Program-made: the position numbers and the translations under genes | Source: JBNRMR01 sp050309705 | GTDB taxonomy: Bacteria > Bacillota > Clostridia > Christensenellales > UBA1750 | Direction: 5' to 3' | NCBI GenBank assembly: GCA_050309705.1 | Contig: JBNRMR010000012.1 | Location: 1 to 11,748, forward strand | Length of the DNA: 11,748 bases | Shown here: positions 1 to 6,804 of the stretch, in pieces | Position numbering within the stretch: position 1 is the stretch's first letter | How the letters are laid out: every line of letters starts with the position of its first letter | Notes under the pieces: model-generated | Databases searched by the model: none | The model's input: only the letters and a program-made list of their open reading frames with translations | What the model was told of the DNA's origin: nothing

Positions 1-1
1 C

Positions 2-38
2 GTCTGAAGCTCCGCCCTTCCCGGGCGGAGCTTCAGAC
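2..38. terminator. Strong hairpin at left edge, possible terminator of a gene outside the window
   Basis: A perfect 16-bp inverted repeat (2-17 with 23-38) encloses a 5-base loop. It is very stable and sits upstream of the dehydrogenase promoter, as the terminator of a preceding gene would. No T-run follows it on the plus strand. Any T-run on the minus strand would lie left of position 1, so orientation and true terminator function cannot be decided here. Confidence 0.5.
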
Positions 39-77
39 TCCCCAAGGGACTTTCAGGAAGAAAATATCGTTTAAATA

Positions 78-106
78 TTGATTTTGCTTCACCTGCGTGC
101 TAGACT
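78..106 (+). promoter_or_regulatory. Sigma-A promoter with extended -10 for the dehydrogenase gene
   Basis: TTGATT (78-83) is separated by exactly 17 bases from TAGACT (101-106), and the -10 box is preceded by TGC (98-100), an extended -10 element. Transcription would start near 113, giving a leader of about 28 bases to the start codon at 141. The call rests on consensus match and position only. Confidence 0.6.
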
Positions 107-130
107 GAAAGTGTGCAAATTCTAAAAAAT

Positions 131-136
131 GGAGGG
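131..136 (+). promoter_or_regulatory. Ribosome binding site that sets the dehydrogenase start
   Basis: GGAGGG lies 4 bases before the ATG at 141. An in-frame ATG at 129 overlaps this Shine-Dalgarno sequence and has no good site of its own, so 141 is preferred. Confidence 0.75.
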
Positions 137-140
137 TTTT

Positions 141-1247
141 ATGAAGACTAAGACTAACCCGGCAAATATTGGCGCCGCTGTTATTGGCTTGGGCAGGGGC
201 ATGTCTCATGTACGCAGCTATACCAGCGCGGAAGATTGCGATCTGATCGCCGTTTGTGACATCAACGAGGAGAAGGCGAAGGCTGTCGCGGAAGAGTTTG
301 GAGTCGACTATTACGCAGATTATCGGGAAATGCTCAAAAGAGATGATATCGACTTGATTTCGGTGGTAACCCCCAGCGGGATGCACTGCGAAATGGCTGA
401 TGTTATCGCCGAGGCAGGCAAACACTGCCTTGTTGAAAAGCCGATAGACGTCACCCTTCCACCCATTGACAAGACGGTGGCCCTTTACGACGAAAAAGAT
501 CTTAAGTTGGGCTGCATATTCCAAAACCGCCTGGAGGATGCCATACAGTTGACTAAAAACGCTGTGGCCGAGGGCCTTCTGGGAGAGCTGCTTGTCTGTA
601 ACGTGACGGTTAAATGGTACAGAAATGACGCCTATTACGAGACCAATGGCGGCTGGCGCGGCACCTGGAGATGGGACGGCGGCGGCTCGCTTATGAATCA
701 GTCCGTGCACACTATAGACATCATGCAGTGGCTGATGGGCGATGTTGAGTCGGTTTTTGCAAAGGTTAAGGTGGCGAACCACAAGATAGAGACTGAGGAC
801 ATCGGCTGTGCGCTGGTTAAGTTCAAAAACGGCGCATATGGCACAATCACCGGCTCCACGGCCACATATCCCGGCTTCGGCACCGCCATTGAGGTGCACG
901 GAACAAAGGGTGGCATCTGCATTAAGGATAACCAGATAACCGCTTGGAAGATCGACAGAAGCGAAGCTCCCGCCGCAGACGCAGCCGAGCAAAAGGCAAG
1001 GGCGCAGGCAATGAAGGAAGAGGAAGACAAGATGATTGCCAAAACGCAGAAGGCGCCCAGGACCGGTGCGGCTGCTGATCCTGCCGCCATCGGAAATGAC
1101 ACCACATTCATGCAGGTCCAGGACATAGTGAACGCGGTGAAGGAAAATCGTCAGCCGATAATCCGCGGCGCAGAGGGCAGGAAGGCCGTCGAACTGATAT
1201 TGGCAATATACGAAAGCTCACGGACGGGCAAGGAGATATTCATTTAG
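141..1247 (+). CDS. Gfo/Idh/MocA family NAD(P)-dependent oxidoreductase
   Basis: A 368-residue cytoplasmic dehydrogenase of the family that oxidises or reduces sugars, inositols and related polyols. The N-terminal Rossmann fold shows the dinucleotide motif GLGRG (16-20), an acidic residue ending strand 2 (D40), TPSGMH (77-82) and the family's EKP motif (99-101) with catalytic Lys100. The C-terminal substrate domain carries WDGGGSLMNQSVHTID (178-193), containing the conserved His190 and Asp193. Residues about 275-320 form an Ala/Glu/Lys-rich, probably helical and exposed segment before the usual C-terminal motif around EGRKAVELILAIYES. Length is normal for the family. The start at 141 is chosen for its GGAGGG site. 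It has its own promoter and terminator, so it is monocistronic. Substrate cannot be read from sequence. A link to the sugar uptake genes downstream is only by proximity. Confidence 0.92.
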   Translation: MKTKTNPANIGAAVIGLGRGMSHVRSYTSAEDCDLIAVCDINEEKAKAVAEEFGVDYYADYREMLKRDDIDLISVVTPSGMHCEMADVIAEAGKHCLVEKPIDVTLPPIDKTVALYDEKDLKLGCIFQNRLEDAIQLTKNAVAEGLLGELLVCNVTVKWYRNDAYYETNGGWRGTWRWDGGGSLMNQSVHTIDIMQWLMGDVESVFAKVKVANHKIETEDIGCALVKFKNGAYGTITGSTATYPGFGTAIEVHGTKGGICIKDNQITAWKIDRSEAPAADAAEQKARAQAMKEEEDKMIAKTQKAPRTGAAADPAAIGNDTTFMQVQDIVNAVKENRQPIIRGAEGRKAVELILAIYESSRTGKEIFI

Positions 1248-1261
1248 ATAAGCTTTGGCTC

Positions 1262-1290
1262 AAGACGGTGGATTTTCCGCCGTCTTTTTT
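1262..1290 (+). terminator. Rho-independent terminator of the dehydrogenase gene
   Basis: An 11-bp stem (1262-1272 with 1276-1286, one G-U pair) closes a TTT loop and runs into six consecutive T residues (1285-1290). It begins 15 bases after the stop codon. Confidence 0.9.
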
Positions 1291-1361
1291 GTGCAAAATG
1301 GTTTTTAGCGTTATTTTTTGAAAAAAATCCAAGTAAAGCAAAGTCAATGAAGGAAATCGGG

Positions 1362-1390
1362 GTGCTTAAGGAGAATTAGTCTTGTATAAC
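1362..1390 (+). promoter_or_regulatory. Possible weak promoter for the peroxiredoxin gene
   Basis: TATAAC (1385-1390) is a good -10 candidate; an overlapping alternative is TATGAT (1391-1396). The hexamer 17 bases upstream, GTGCTT (1362-1367), matches the -35 consensus poorly. The preceding gene is terminated, so a promoter is needed somewhere in 1291-1420, but this placement is tentative. Confidence 0.3.
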
Positions 1391-1421
1391 TATGATGCGT
1401 GTGAATGACATGCGCAAGATT

Positions 1422-1429
1422 AAAGGAGG
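1422..1429 (+). promoter_or_regulatory. Ribosome binding site that sets the bcp start
   Basis: AAAGGAGG sits 7 bases before ATG 1437. The in-frame ATGs at 1392, 1395 and 1410 precede this site, and the one at 1431 is only 1 base past it, so 1437 is the best start. Confidence 0.85.
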
Positions 1430-1436
1430 AATGAAA

Positions 1437-1901
1437 ATGCTGAACACCGGAACAAAAGCTCCCCAGTTCACGCTGAACGATAAAGACGGAAACCCTGTTT
1501 CTCTTTCCGATTTTCTTGGGAAAAAGGTGGTAGTCTACTTCTACCCCAAGGACGATACCCCCGGCTGCACTAAGCAGGCCTGCGCCTTTGCAGGGGCCTA
1601 CGAAGAGTTTAAAAGCCTAAACGCAGTGGTCATCGGCATCAGCAAGGACAGCGAAGCCTCCCACCGCAAGTTTGCGGAGAAATACGGTCTAAACTTTGTG
1701 CTCATTTCTGATCCGGATCTGGTTGCGATAAAGGCCTATGATGTTTGGAAAGAAAAAACGCTTTATGGCAAGACCAGTCTTGGCGTCGAGCGCTCGACCT
1801 ATATCATCGATGAGGAAGGCGTTATTGAAAAGGCGCTGCCCAATGTGAAGCCTGACACAAATGCTGCCGAGATATTGGAATATCTCAGGGAAGGCGCGTA
1901 A
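1437..1901 (+). CDS. bcp: Thioredoxin-dependent thiol peroxidase (Bcp/PrxQ peroxiredoxin)
   Basis: A 154-residue cytoplasmic peroxiredoxin that reduces hydrogen peroxide and organic hydroperoxides with thioredoxin-type electron donors. The thioredoxin-fold core carries the PrxQ signature YPKDDTPGCTKQAC: peroxidatic Cys44 and, five residues on, Cys49 as the expected resolving cysteine of the atypical 2-Cys type. A conserved Arg follows in GVERSTYIID. Length matches Escherichia coli Bcp (about 156 residues). The protein begins MLNTGTKAPQF, a typical family start, from the ATG with the ideal AAAGGAGG site. It stands alone between two terminators and has no obvious functional tie to the sugar genes; it is probably a housekeeping oxidative defence gene. 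Confidence 0.96.
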   Translation: MLNTGTKAPQFTLNDKDGNPVSLSDFLGKKVVVYFYPKDDTPGCTKQACAFAGAYEEFKSLNAVVIGISKDSEASHRKFAEKYGLNFVLISDPDLVAIKAYDVWKEKTLYGKTSLGVERSTYIIDEEGVIEKALPNVKPDTNAAEILEYLREGA

Positions 1902-1910
1902 AAGTAAAAG

Positions 1911-1942
1911 AAAAGGCCCCGAGGTTTATCCTGGGGCCTTTT
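1911..1942. terminator. Bidirectional terminator between convergent transcripts
   Basis: A 10-bp perfect stem, AAAAGGCCCC (1911-1920) with GGGGCCTTTT (1933-1942), can be extended by three more pairs past a bulge. T-rich sequence (1939-1949) follows on the plus strand, and the A-rich 5' flank (1901-1914) gives T-rich sequence on the minus strand. It can end bcp from the left and the lyase-like gene transcript from the right. Confidence 0.88.
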
Positions 1943-1963
1943 GGTTTTTCTGAAGCCAATAAA

Positions 1964-2027
1964 GGGTTCCAAGGGAGCATCCCTTGGCGGGAGAGGGCCC
2001 GGGGGAGGGCAGCGCCCTTCCCCGGAG
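1964..2027. repeat. Double-hairpin intergenic repeat, copy 1
   Basis: A 64-bp unit, 61 of 64 positions identical to copy 2. It contains hairpin A (1969-1976 with 1980-1987, 8 bp, 3-base loop) and hairpin B (1999-2010 with 2014-2025, 12 bp with one G-U pair, 3-base loop), joined by an 11-base purine-rich linker. It lies between two convergent genes, inside the probable 3' untranslated region of the minus-strand operon. Confidence 0.85.
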
Positions 2028-2057
2028 TTTGCGGGTTTTCTGATAAAATCTGCTGCC

Positions 2058-2121
2058 GGGTTCCAAGGGAACATCCCTTGGCGGGAGAGGGTCCGGGGGA
2101 GGGCAGCGCTCTTCCCCGGAG
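2058..2121. repeat. Double-hairpin intergenic repeat, copy 2
   Basis: Second copy, offset 94 bp from the first and differing at three positions. Hairpin A is 2063-2070 with 2074-2081; hairpin B is 2093-2104 with 2108-2119. One difference falls in the hairpin A loop, one in the linker before hairpin B, and the third (T2110) turns a G-C pair of hairpin B into G-U in plus-strand RNA. The 30-base spacer contains GGTTTTCTGA, resembling GGTTTTTCTGA just left of copy 1, so the repeated unit may be longer than 64 bp. It ends 12 bases from the lyase-like gene's stop codon. Confidence 0.85.
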
Positions 2122-2133
2122 AGCATCCCAAGC

Positions 2134-4137
2134 TTACTTCCATTTGGGGTAGGAGAACTCGCCCCTATAGTTGGAGAAGTTGCGGTGCGGGTATTTTTCG
2201 GGGACATATTGCTTGCCTTCCGGCGCGCTGGGCCTGTCCTGAGTGTATATATAGAGCTTATGTTCATCCCAGAGCACTATTTCGTCCCGGGGATCGCCGG
2301 TAAGGTTGATGACTTCGGCGCAAAGGTCCGGGTGACCGTCATCGGGGAATGTAACCACGACATCGCCGTCGCCATCCACCATGCCGCCAAAACGAATATT
2401 GCCGTTCAGCAGGATCAGCTCAGTGCCGTCGCCAAGCCAGTTGACGGGAGCAATGGTGTTGCCGTTGCTGGATGGCTCCATGTGCCAAAGTTCGTTTCCC
2501 TTGCAGTCATAAAGATATATAATTCCCTGGTTGCCCCAGTAGGTGGTGGTGCAGATCTGCATCCCGGGTATGTCCGGGCAGTAATTGCCGGTGCTGATGC
2601 GCTGGCCGTGTCCGTTTACATCCCGAACAAGAATATTGCCCTGTTTATCGACGATCATGAAGCCCTCCCAACCGGCGACAAGGGTGATCAGCTCGTCGCT
2701 GTCCGGGTCGATTTTCCCGCAGATAATCTCGTCCACATGATCGGTGTGGATGGGCAGCTTCCAGACAAGCTTTCCGTCGCTGGAGACCATGTTATAGCAG
2801 CTCATGATCTCGTCCTTGCCGTCGCCGTTGTAGTCATAGGCATAGGGGAAGTGGCCGGTGTTGAAGTCTGTGAACTTCCATTTGAGATTCAGTTGATCGT
2901 CGTAGACCCAGAGCCTTGCGTAGCGGTCCTTTATGAGTATATCGCAAGGACGGTCCTTGCCGGAAACATTCAATATGCAGATGGAGTCCACGTTCAAACG
3001 GTCAAAAGCATGCTTTTTGAACTCTATGCCGCAGAGCTCACCTGCCGGATCATCGTTGAAGGGGGTGGGGATGCTCTTTATTAACTCGCCGGTCTTGCCG
3101 TTTAATATCATCAGCTTAAAGTTGCGGGCCATTATGACCTCGTCCACGCCGTCGCCGTTGATGTCGTAAACCTGGAAAGGAAGGTCGGCGGTGAGATAGT
3201 CGCTGCTGCCGGCGGCGCTGGGCTCGCCAAGCTGCCAGAGTACTTTTCCTGTTTCAAGGCTGACGGCGGTAAGGCAGCTGATATGGGCATAGCGGTCCTT
3301 AAACACCCGCTTTTGGTGCTGGGCGATGACGAAAAACATCTCATCGGTGCCGGTCAAATGGCCGAAGCGAAGCTGCCTGCCGGAGCCGAAGTCCTTAAGA
3401 TCGATAATCTTATGAAGCTTTGGCCGGGGATATTTCAGCCGCTTTTGGGCCACCCTCTCTCGATCCTTTCGCCGCTTTTCGACCAGCTTTTTGAAAGAGT
3501 CGGCATCTGTTTCAACACTTGCCAAAGCAAATTGGGCGGGCATGTATGCGGCAATGCCGATACAGCCATAGGCGAAGGAGCCGTCGTCCAGGCTTATTAT
3601 TTCTTTGCCGTCGATGAGGCAGGTGATGCTGCTGCCGCTTAAGCTGACTGAAAGATCATAGAAGCTGTCGCAGTCAAAGGCAAAATCAGCTTCGGCCAAG
3701 ATTGTGCGGCTGTCCTTGAAGACCTTTTCAAGGCGCGCCTTGCCGCTGCTGATCATGAAAGCATAATGCATCAAACTGGTTTGGTAGCGAAATAACAGCC
3801 CTGAGGGCTCGTCGGTGTAAAGCGCTCTCAGGCGGACGGTGGCGCTGTAGTTTTCCCAGTCCTTATCGCCCGCCACCAGCATGGGGCAGGTGGCATGCTC
3901 GCCGGGTTGGCTCACCCGCATCTGCTCCATGAACTTCTGGCCCTCGTCCTCGGTGATGAGCCAGGAAGGGCCGCGATAATTGGACGCCATTATGGGATCG
4001 TACCATTGGCCGGAGTAGCCCTTGCTGGGGAAAAAATGGTACTCACCCGTGGCGGAATGTTCCGGATCATAGGGAAAGGGGCCAATTTCAAAATCCAAAA
4101 AGTCGTTGCAAAACAAAGTAACATGGTTTTCCTTCAT
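2134..4137 (-). CDS. Cytoplasmic laminin-G-like plus PL11-like beta-propeller protein, probable rhamnogalacturonan lyase-type enzyme
   Basis: A 667-residue protein without signal peptide or membrane segment, so probably cytoplasmic. Residues about 90-215 look like a laminin-G/DUF1080-type jelly roll (DWENYSATVRLRALYTDEPSGLLFRY region). A charged Lys/Arg linker (about 217-240) leads to a beta-propeller (about 245-635) with calcium-loop motifs DINGDGVDEV (325-334) and DYNGDGKDEI (435-444), a weaker DPDSDEL near 477, GHGQRISTGNYCPDIPGMQI near 509-528, and a final blade NLTGDPRDEIVLWDEHKLYI. In my reading the last two resemble the HG(D/Q)...DP..PGLE and GDWREE...LRIYT regions of PL11 rhamnogalacturonan lyases; this is memory, not a search. 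The start is 4137 because GGAGG (4147-4143) precedes it and overlaps an upstream ATG at 4149. It is the last gene of the importer operon, which suggests action on an imported oligosaccharide. It may instead be a non-catalytic FG-GAP-type protein. Confidence 0.75.
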   Translation of the reverse strand: MKENHVTLFCNDFLDFEIGPFPYDPEHSATGEYHFFPSKGYSGQWYDPIMASNYRGPSWLITEDEGQKFMEQMRVSQPGEHATCPMLVAGDKDWENYSATVRLRALYTDEPSGLLFRYQTSLMHYAFMISSGKARLEKVFKDSRTILAEADFAFDCDSFYDLSVSLSGSSITCLIDGKEIISLDDGSFAYGCIGIAAYMPAQFALASVETDADSFKKLVEKRRKDRERVAQKRLKYPRPKLHKIIDLKDFGSGRQLRFGHLTGTDEMFFVIAQHQKRVFKDRYAHISCLTAVSLETGKVLWQLGEPSAAGSSDYLTADLPFQVYDINGDGVDEVIMARNFKLMILNGKTGELIKSIPTPFNDDPAGELCGIEFKKHAFDRLNVDSICILNVSGKDRPCDILIKDRYARLWVYDDQLNLKWKFTDFNTGHFPYAYDYNGDGKDEIMSCYNMVSSDGKLVWKLPIHTDHVDEIICGKIDPDSDELITLVAGWEGFMIVDKQGNILVRDVNGHGQRISTGNYCPDIPGMQICTTTYWGNQGIIYLYDCKGNELWHMEPSSNGNTIAPVNWLGDGTELILLNGNIRFGGMVDGDGDVVVTFPDDGHPDLCAEVINLTGDPRDEIVLWDEHKLYIYTQDRPSAPEGKQYVPEKYPHRNFSNYRGEFSYPKWK

Positions 4138-4142
4138 GATAA

Positions 4143-4147
4143 CCTCC
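4143..4147 (-). promoter_or_regulatory. Ribosome binding site that sets the lyase-like gene start
   Basis: On the minus strand GGAGG (4147 down to 4143) lies 5 bases before ATG 4137. The in-frame ATG at 4149 overlaps this site and is rejected as a start. Confidence 0.75.
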
Positions 4148-4156
4148 ATATGCTAA

Positions 4157-4176
4157 GCTTTTGATAAGACAAAAGC
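4157..4176 (-). other. Small hairpin just upstream of the lyase-like gene ribosome binding site
   Basis: A 7-bp inverted repeat, GCTTTTG (4157-4163) with CAAAAGC (4170-4176), with a 6-base loop, ends 9 bases before the Shine-Dalgarno sequence. It might affect messenger stability or translation. No direct evidence of function. Confidence 0.35.
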
Positions 4177-4189
4177 AGGCTGAAATATT

Positions 4190-4222
4190 CCGGCGCCGAA
4201 AGCTCTTGGCTCAAGGCGCCGG
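4190..4222 (-). terminator. Intercistronic G+C-rich hairpin after the binding-protein gene
   Basis: CCGGCGCC (4190-4197) pairs perfectly with GGCGCCGG (4215-4222). No T-run follows in the minus-strand direction, so it is unlikely to be a full terminator. It lies in the 110-base gap between binding-protein and lyase-like genes, where stem-loops in importer operons often protect the binding-protein message from 3' decay or weaken downstream expression. Confidence 0.5.
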
Positions 4223-4247
4223 GTTTCTTACTCACATTGGTATATGC

Positions 4248-5831
4248 TTATTTATTATAGGAAGTGTTGTACCAATCGGTGTAAAGCTCCACCCAGTGGT
4301 CGCCGCCGGAGGAATACCAGCCGGCAACGAAGTCGTCCCAGGTTGACTCCACATCCTTTTGACCCATGACAATCTGGTCGCGGTATTCGGCGACATAGGT
4401 GTCAAAGTCATAGTCAGCAAGCTCGCTGAACTCGGGGGCGGAGACATATATCGGGTCGTTTGTGCCGTAATCTTCGGAGAGCTTAAGCTGCTGCATGGCA
4501 AGCTCGCCCCATGACTGGGTGAGTATGGGCAGAAGTTGCTCGTCCACATTGCTCTTCTGGTGACCCAGGGTGATGAATCGCCATGCCCAGTTGATGCCGA
4601 CTCTGTCCTCGCGGATGACCAGCTCGCCGCCCACGCGGTCAAAGTCCCAGTCTTCAACGCCGGCGTGGATGAACTCGGAGCCCGCGTCGGTGTGTGCCCA
4701 ATCATACATCTGCAGAATCTTTTCGGGGTGCTGGCAAGCGGTGGTGATGCCGATGAAATGCCTGACAGGGGTGGCATAGACATATTTGGACTGGCCGCTG
4801 CCGTCCACCTTTTCAGGCGGGGCAAGGGGCACCAGGTTTTCGCGCATGCTGCCGAGGCTGGAAAGTGACCAGAACAGGTTCAGCACGCCAAACTTGCCAT
4901 TCATGAACTCTTCTTCGGTTTGTTTTTGAGTCTTGGTGATGTAGTCCGGCACGATTATGCCATCGGCATAGAGCCTTGCAATGAAGCCAAGATAGTCCTT
5001 GTAACCGTCGGTGATATAGTTGGGGATGAGATTGCCGTCCTTCACCTGGAACTGGGCGGCGTTAAAAGCATCCTGGAAGAGCATGCCCATGTAGCGCTCA
5101 GCGACGCTGTTCATGGCGCTGCCGCCGGTGTTGCTGCTCAGGCCGTAGGTGTCCTGAACGCCGTTGCCGTCAGGATCGCCATATGTGAAGGCGTGGAGCA
5201 TTTCGTAGTAGTCCTCGACAGTCTTAAGGGTTGTGTAGTCAATGCCAAGGTTATCCAACCAGTCCTTGCGTGCATAGGAGATGTAGGGGGTGGTGTCGTA
5301 GCGCACGAAGGGAACGGCGTATATGCTACCGTCGACCTTGGTGAAGTTCCACCACTGCTCGCCCACGCCGGACATCAGGTTGGGGTAATCGGTCTCGCTT
5401 AGAAGATCATCCAGTTTTGTGAGGGCACCCTCCTGGGCATAGCGGAAATACAGCGACTTGGGCATCTGCACATAGTCCGGATAGCTGCCAGAGGCCATGA
5501 CGGTGTTCACCTTGTTGGCATAGTTGGCACTTTCACTGATAATTTCGATGTCAACATTCAGGGTTTCGCGCAGGTAGTTGATGTAGGGGTTGTCGTTGAC
5601 GTCGTAGCCCTCTGTGTCCACGTTGATTTGGCAGAGGAATGTCAGCTTAACCGGCTCCTCCACAGGGGCCTGAGTTTCCACGGGAGCGATCGTGGGGGCT
5701 GTTCCCGCGGTGGTGGGCGCGCTTGTCTGAGCAGCGGGGGCGCTGGTCGCTGGGGTGACAGTTCCCGGAGTGCATGCTGCCAGCATGGCGATCATCAGCA
5801 CCGCCAGGAAAACGCTTAGGAATTTCCTCAT
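4248..5831 (-). CDS. Lipoprotein extracellular solute-binding protein of a LplA/YtcQ-type oligosaccharide ABC importer
   Basis: A 527-residue precursor of a membrane-anchored sugar-binding lipoprotein. The signal peptide MRKFLSVFLAVLMIAMLAAC has a clear lipobox (LAAC, Cys20 lipidated). A flexible Thr/Ala/Pro linker (about 21-60) spans the wall. The mature domain begins near VKLTFLCQIN and has family features: a periplasmic-binding-protein fold, WWNFTKVDGSIYAVPFVR (161-178) and a calcium-type loop DPDGNGVQDTYG (219-230), common in LplA/YtcQ-type proteins. Length is normal. AAGGAGG (5847-5841) lies 9 bases before the ATG. It is the third gene of the operon, 48 A+T-rich bases after the LplC-type permease. 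Family members bind oligosaccharides such as uronate- or rhamnose-containing fragments, but the ligand cannot be assigned. No symbol is given because lplA also names lipoate ligase. Confidence 0.93.
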   Translation of the reverse strand: MRKFLSVFLAVLMIAMLAACTPGTVTPATSAPAAQTSAPTTAGTAPTIAPVETQAPVEEPVKLTFLCQINVDTEGYDVNDNPYINYLRETLNVDIEIISESANYANKVNTVMASGSYPDYVQMPKSLYFRYAQEGALTKLDDLLSETDYPNLMSGVGEQWWNFTKVDGSIYAVPFVRYDTTPYISYARKDWLDNLGIDYTTLKTVEDYYEMLHAFTYGDPDGNGVQDTYGLSSNTGGSAMNSVAERYMGMLFQDAFNAAQFQVKDGNLIPNYITDGYKDYLGFIARLYADGIIVPDYITKTQKQTEEEFMNGKFGVLNLFWSLSSLGSMRENLVPLAPPEKVDGSGQSKYVYATPVRHFIGITTACQHPEKILQMYDWAHTDAGSEFIHAGVEDWDFDRVGGELVIREDRVGINWAWRFITLGHQKSNVDEQLLPILTQSWGELAMQQLKLSEDYGTNDPIYVSAPEFSELADYDFDTYVAEYRDQIVMGQKDVESTWDDFVAGWYSSGGDHWVELYTDWYNTSYNK

Positions 5832-5879
5832 TGTAGTTTACCTCCTTGAAATATCATATATATTTATTTAACGAAAATA

Positions 5880-6788
5880 TTAACCCTTGACTGAGCCTAT
5901 CATTATACCCTTTACAAAATAGCGCTGTAAAAAGGGGTAGACGATAAGTATCGGAAGTGTGGATGCGACGATGGTGGCCGTCTTAAGCGAGAGGGTCGGC
6001 ATCCAGCGGGCGGAGGCGTCCTGAAAGAGGTCGTCTGTCTGCCCGGCGATGACGATGTCGTTTAAGTAGACCTGCAGAGGCTTTTTCGCGGGGGTGTTGA
6101 TGTAGAGAATGCCGTCCATCAGCGCGTTCCAGTGGTATACTGCGATGAAAAGCGTGATCGTCGCGATGGAGGGCAGTGCCACGGGGATCATCAGCTTTAG
6201 GAATATGATAAGGTCGTTCGCGCCGTCAATTTTGGCCGATTCCTCTATCTCATCAGGCACATTCCTGAAAAAGCTGATCAGCACAATGACGTTGAATGTG
6301 TTTATCATGTTGGGGATTATCAGCGCCCAAATGGTGTCGATAAGGCCGGTGTAGCGCACCACCAGGTATGTGGGGATTATTCCGCCGTTAAACAGCATTG
6401 TGAAAACCAGCAGCAGTGTGAAGAACACCCTGCCACGGAGGTATTTTCGCGAAACTGAGTATGCAACGGCGCTGGAGAAAGATATGCCCAGAAGTGTACC
6501 TATGACGGTGCGCATAACCGAGATCCGGAAGGAGGAGTAAAAGCGCGCATGGCTGAAGGTGGTCTTGTATGCCTCCAGCGAAAAGCCCTTGGGGAAAAGG
6601 AGCATTTTGCCCTCTCTTACATAGGCAGGGTCGCTGATTGAAACCACAATTATATAATAAAATGGGAAAAGACATAAAATTGCGAAGAGTGTCATGACGA
6701 AAAGGCTTATCAGCGAAGTCATGTCATAGCGCCCTTCAAGCTTTCCACGGTAGCTGCCCGATGCAGTATGTTTGTTTTGCTGTGCCAT
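5880..6788 (-). CDS. ytcP: ABC sugar transporter permease, LplC/YtcP type
   Basis: A 302-residue inner-membrane permease with about six membrane segments, forming the channel with the LplB-type subunit. It carries the ATPase-docking EAA loop in the form ESAKIDGAND (183-192) followed by IPVALPS, the family motif MLFNGGIIPTYLV (131-143), and the hallmark C-terminus YPFLQRYFVKGIMIGSVKG. The N-terminal 20 residues are polar and cytoplasmic. AAAGGAGG (6805-6798) lies 9 bases before the ATG and overlaps the last base of the upstream permease's stop codon, so the two permeases are only 16 bases apart and probably translationally coupled. No ATPase gene accompanies them; LplC-type systems commonly use a shared MsmX-like ATPase encoded elsewhere. 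Confidence 0.95.
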   Translation of the reverse strand: MAQQNKHTASGSYRGKLEGRYDMTSLISLFVMTLFAILCLFPFYYIIVVSISDPAYVREGKMLLFPKGFSLEAYKTTFSHARFYSSFRISVMRTVIGTLLGISFSSAVAYSVSRKYLRGRVFFTLLLVFTMLFNGGIIPTYLVVRYTGLIDTIWALIIPNMINTFNVIVLISFFRNVPDEIEESAKIDGANDLIIFLKLMIPVALPSIATITLFIAVYHWNALMDGILYINTPAKKPLQVYLNDIVIAGQTDDLFQDASARWMPTLSLKTATIVASTLPILIVYPFLQRYFVKGIMIGSVKG

Positions 6789-6804
6789 GGATCATAACCT
6801 CCTT

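Noticed and set aside
33..992. Long minus-strand open frame antisense to the dehydrogenase gene
   Set aside because: It has no recognisable domain and no ribosome binding site, while the plus strand carries every expected Gfo/Idh/MocA motif.
1964..2121. Possible two-unit CRISPR array
   Set aside because: Units are 64 bp with two internal hairpins, differ at three sites, and the spacer contains sequence similar to the outer flank. No cas gene is nearby.
1926..2303. Open frames on both strands across the double-hairpin repeats, with Pro/Gly-rich translations
   Set aside because: The coding potential comes from the repeat units themselves. There is no ribosome binding site and they overlap a terminator and the end of the lyase-like gene.
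2185..3084. Plus-strand open frame antisense to the propeller gene
   Set aside because: No domain and no start signal; the low-complexity Val/Ala-rich translation is typical of antisense frames.
5832..5879. A+T-rich gap before the binding-protein gene as an internal promoter
   Set aside because: It has -10-like hexamers but no credible -35 at proper spacing; A+T richness alone could just keep the ribosome binding site open.
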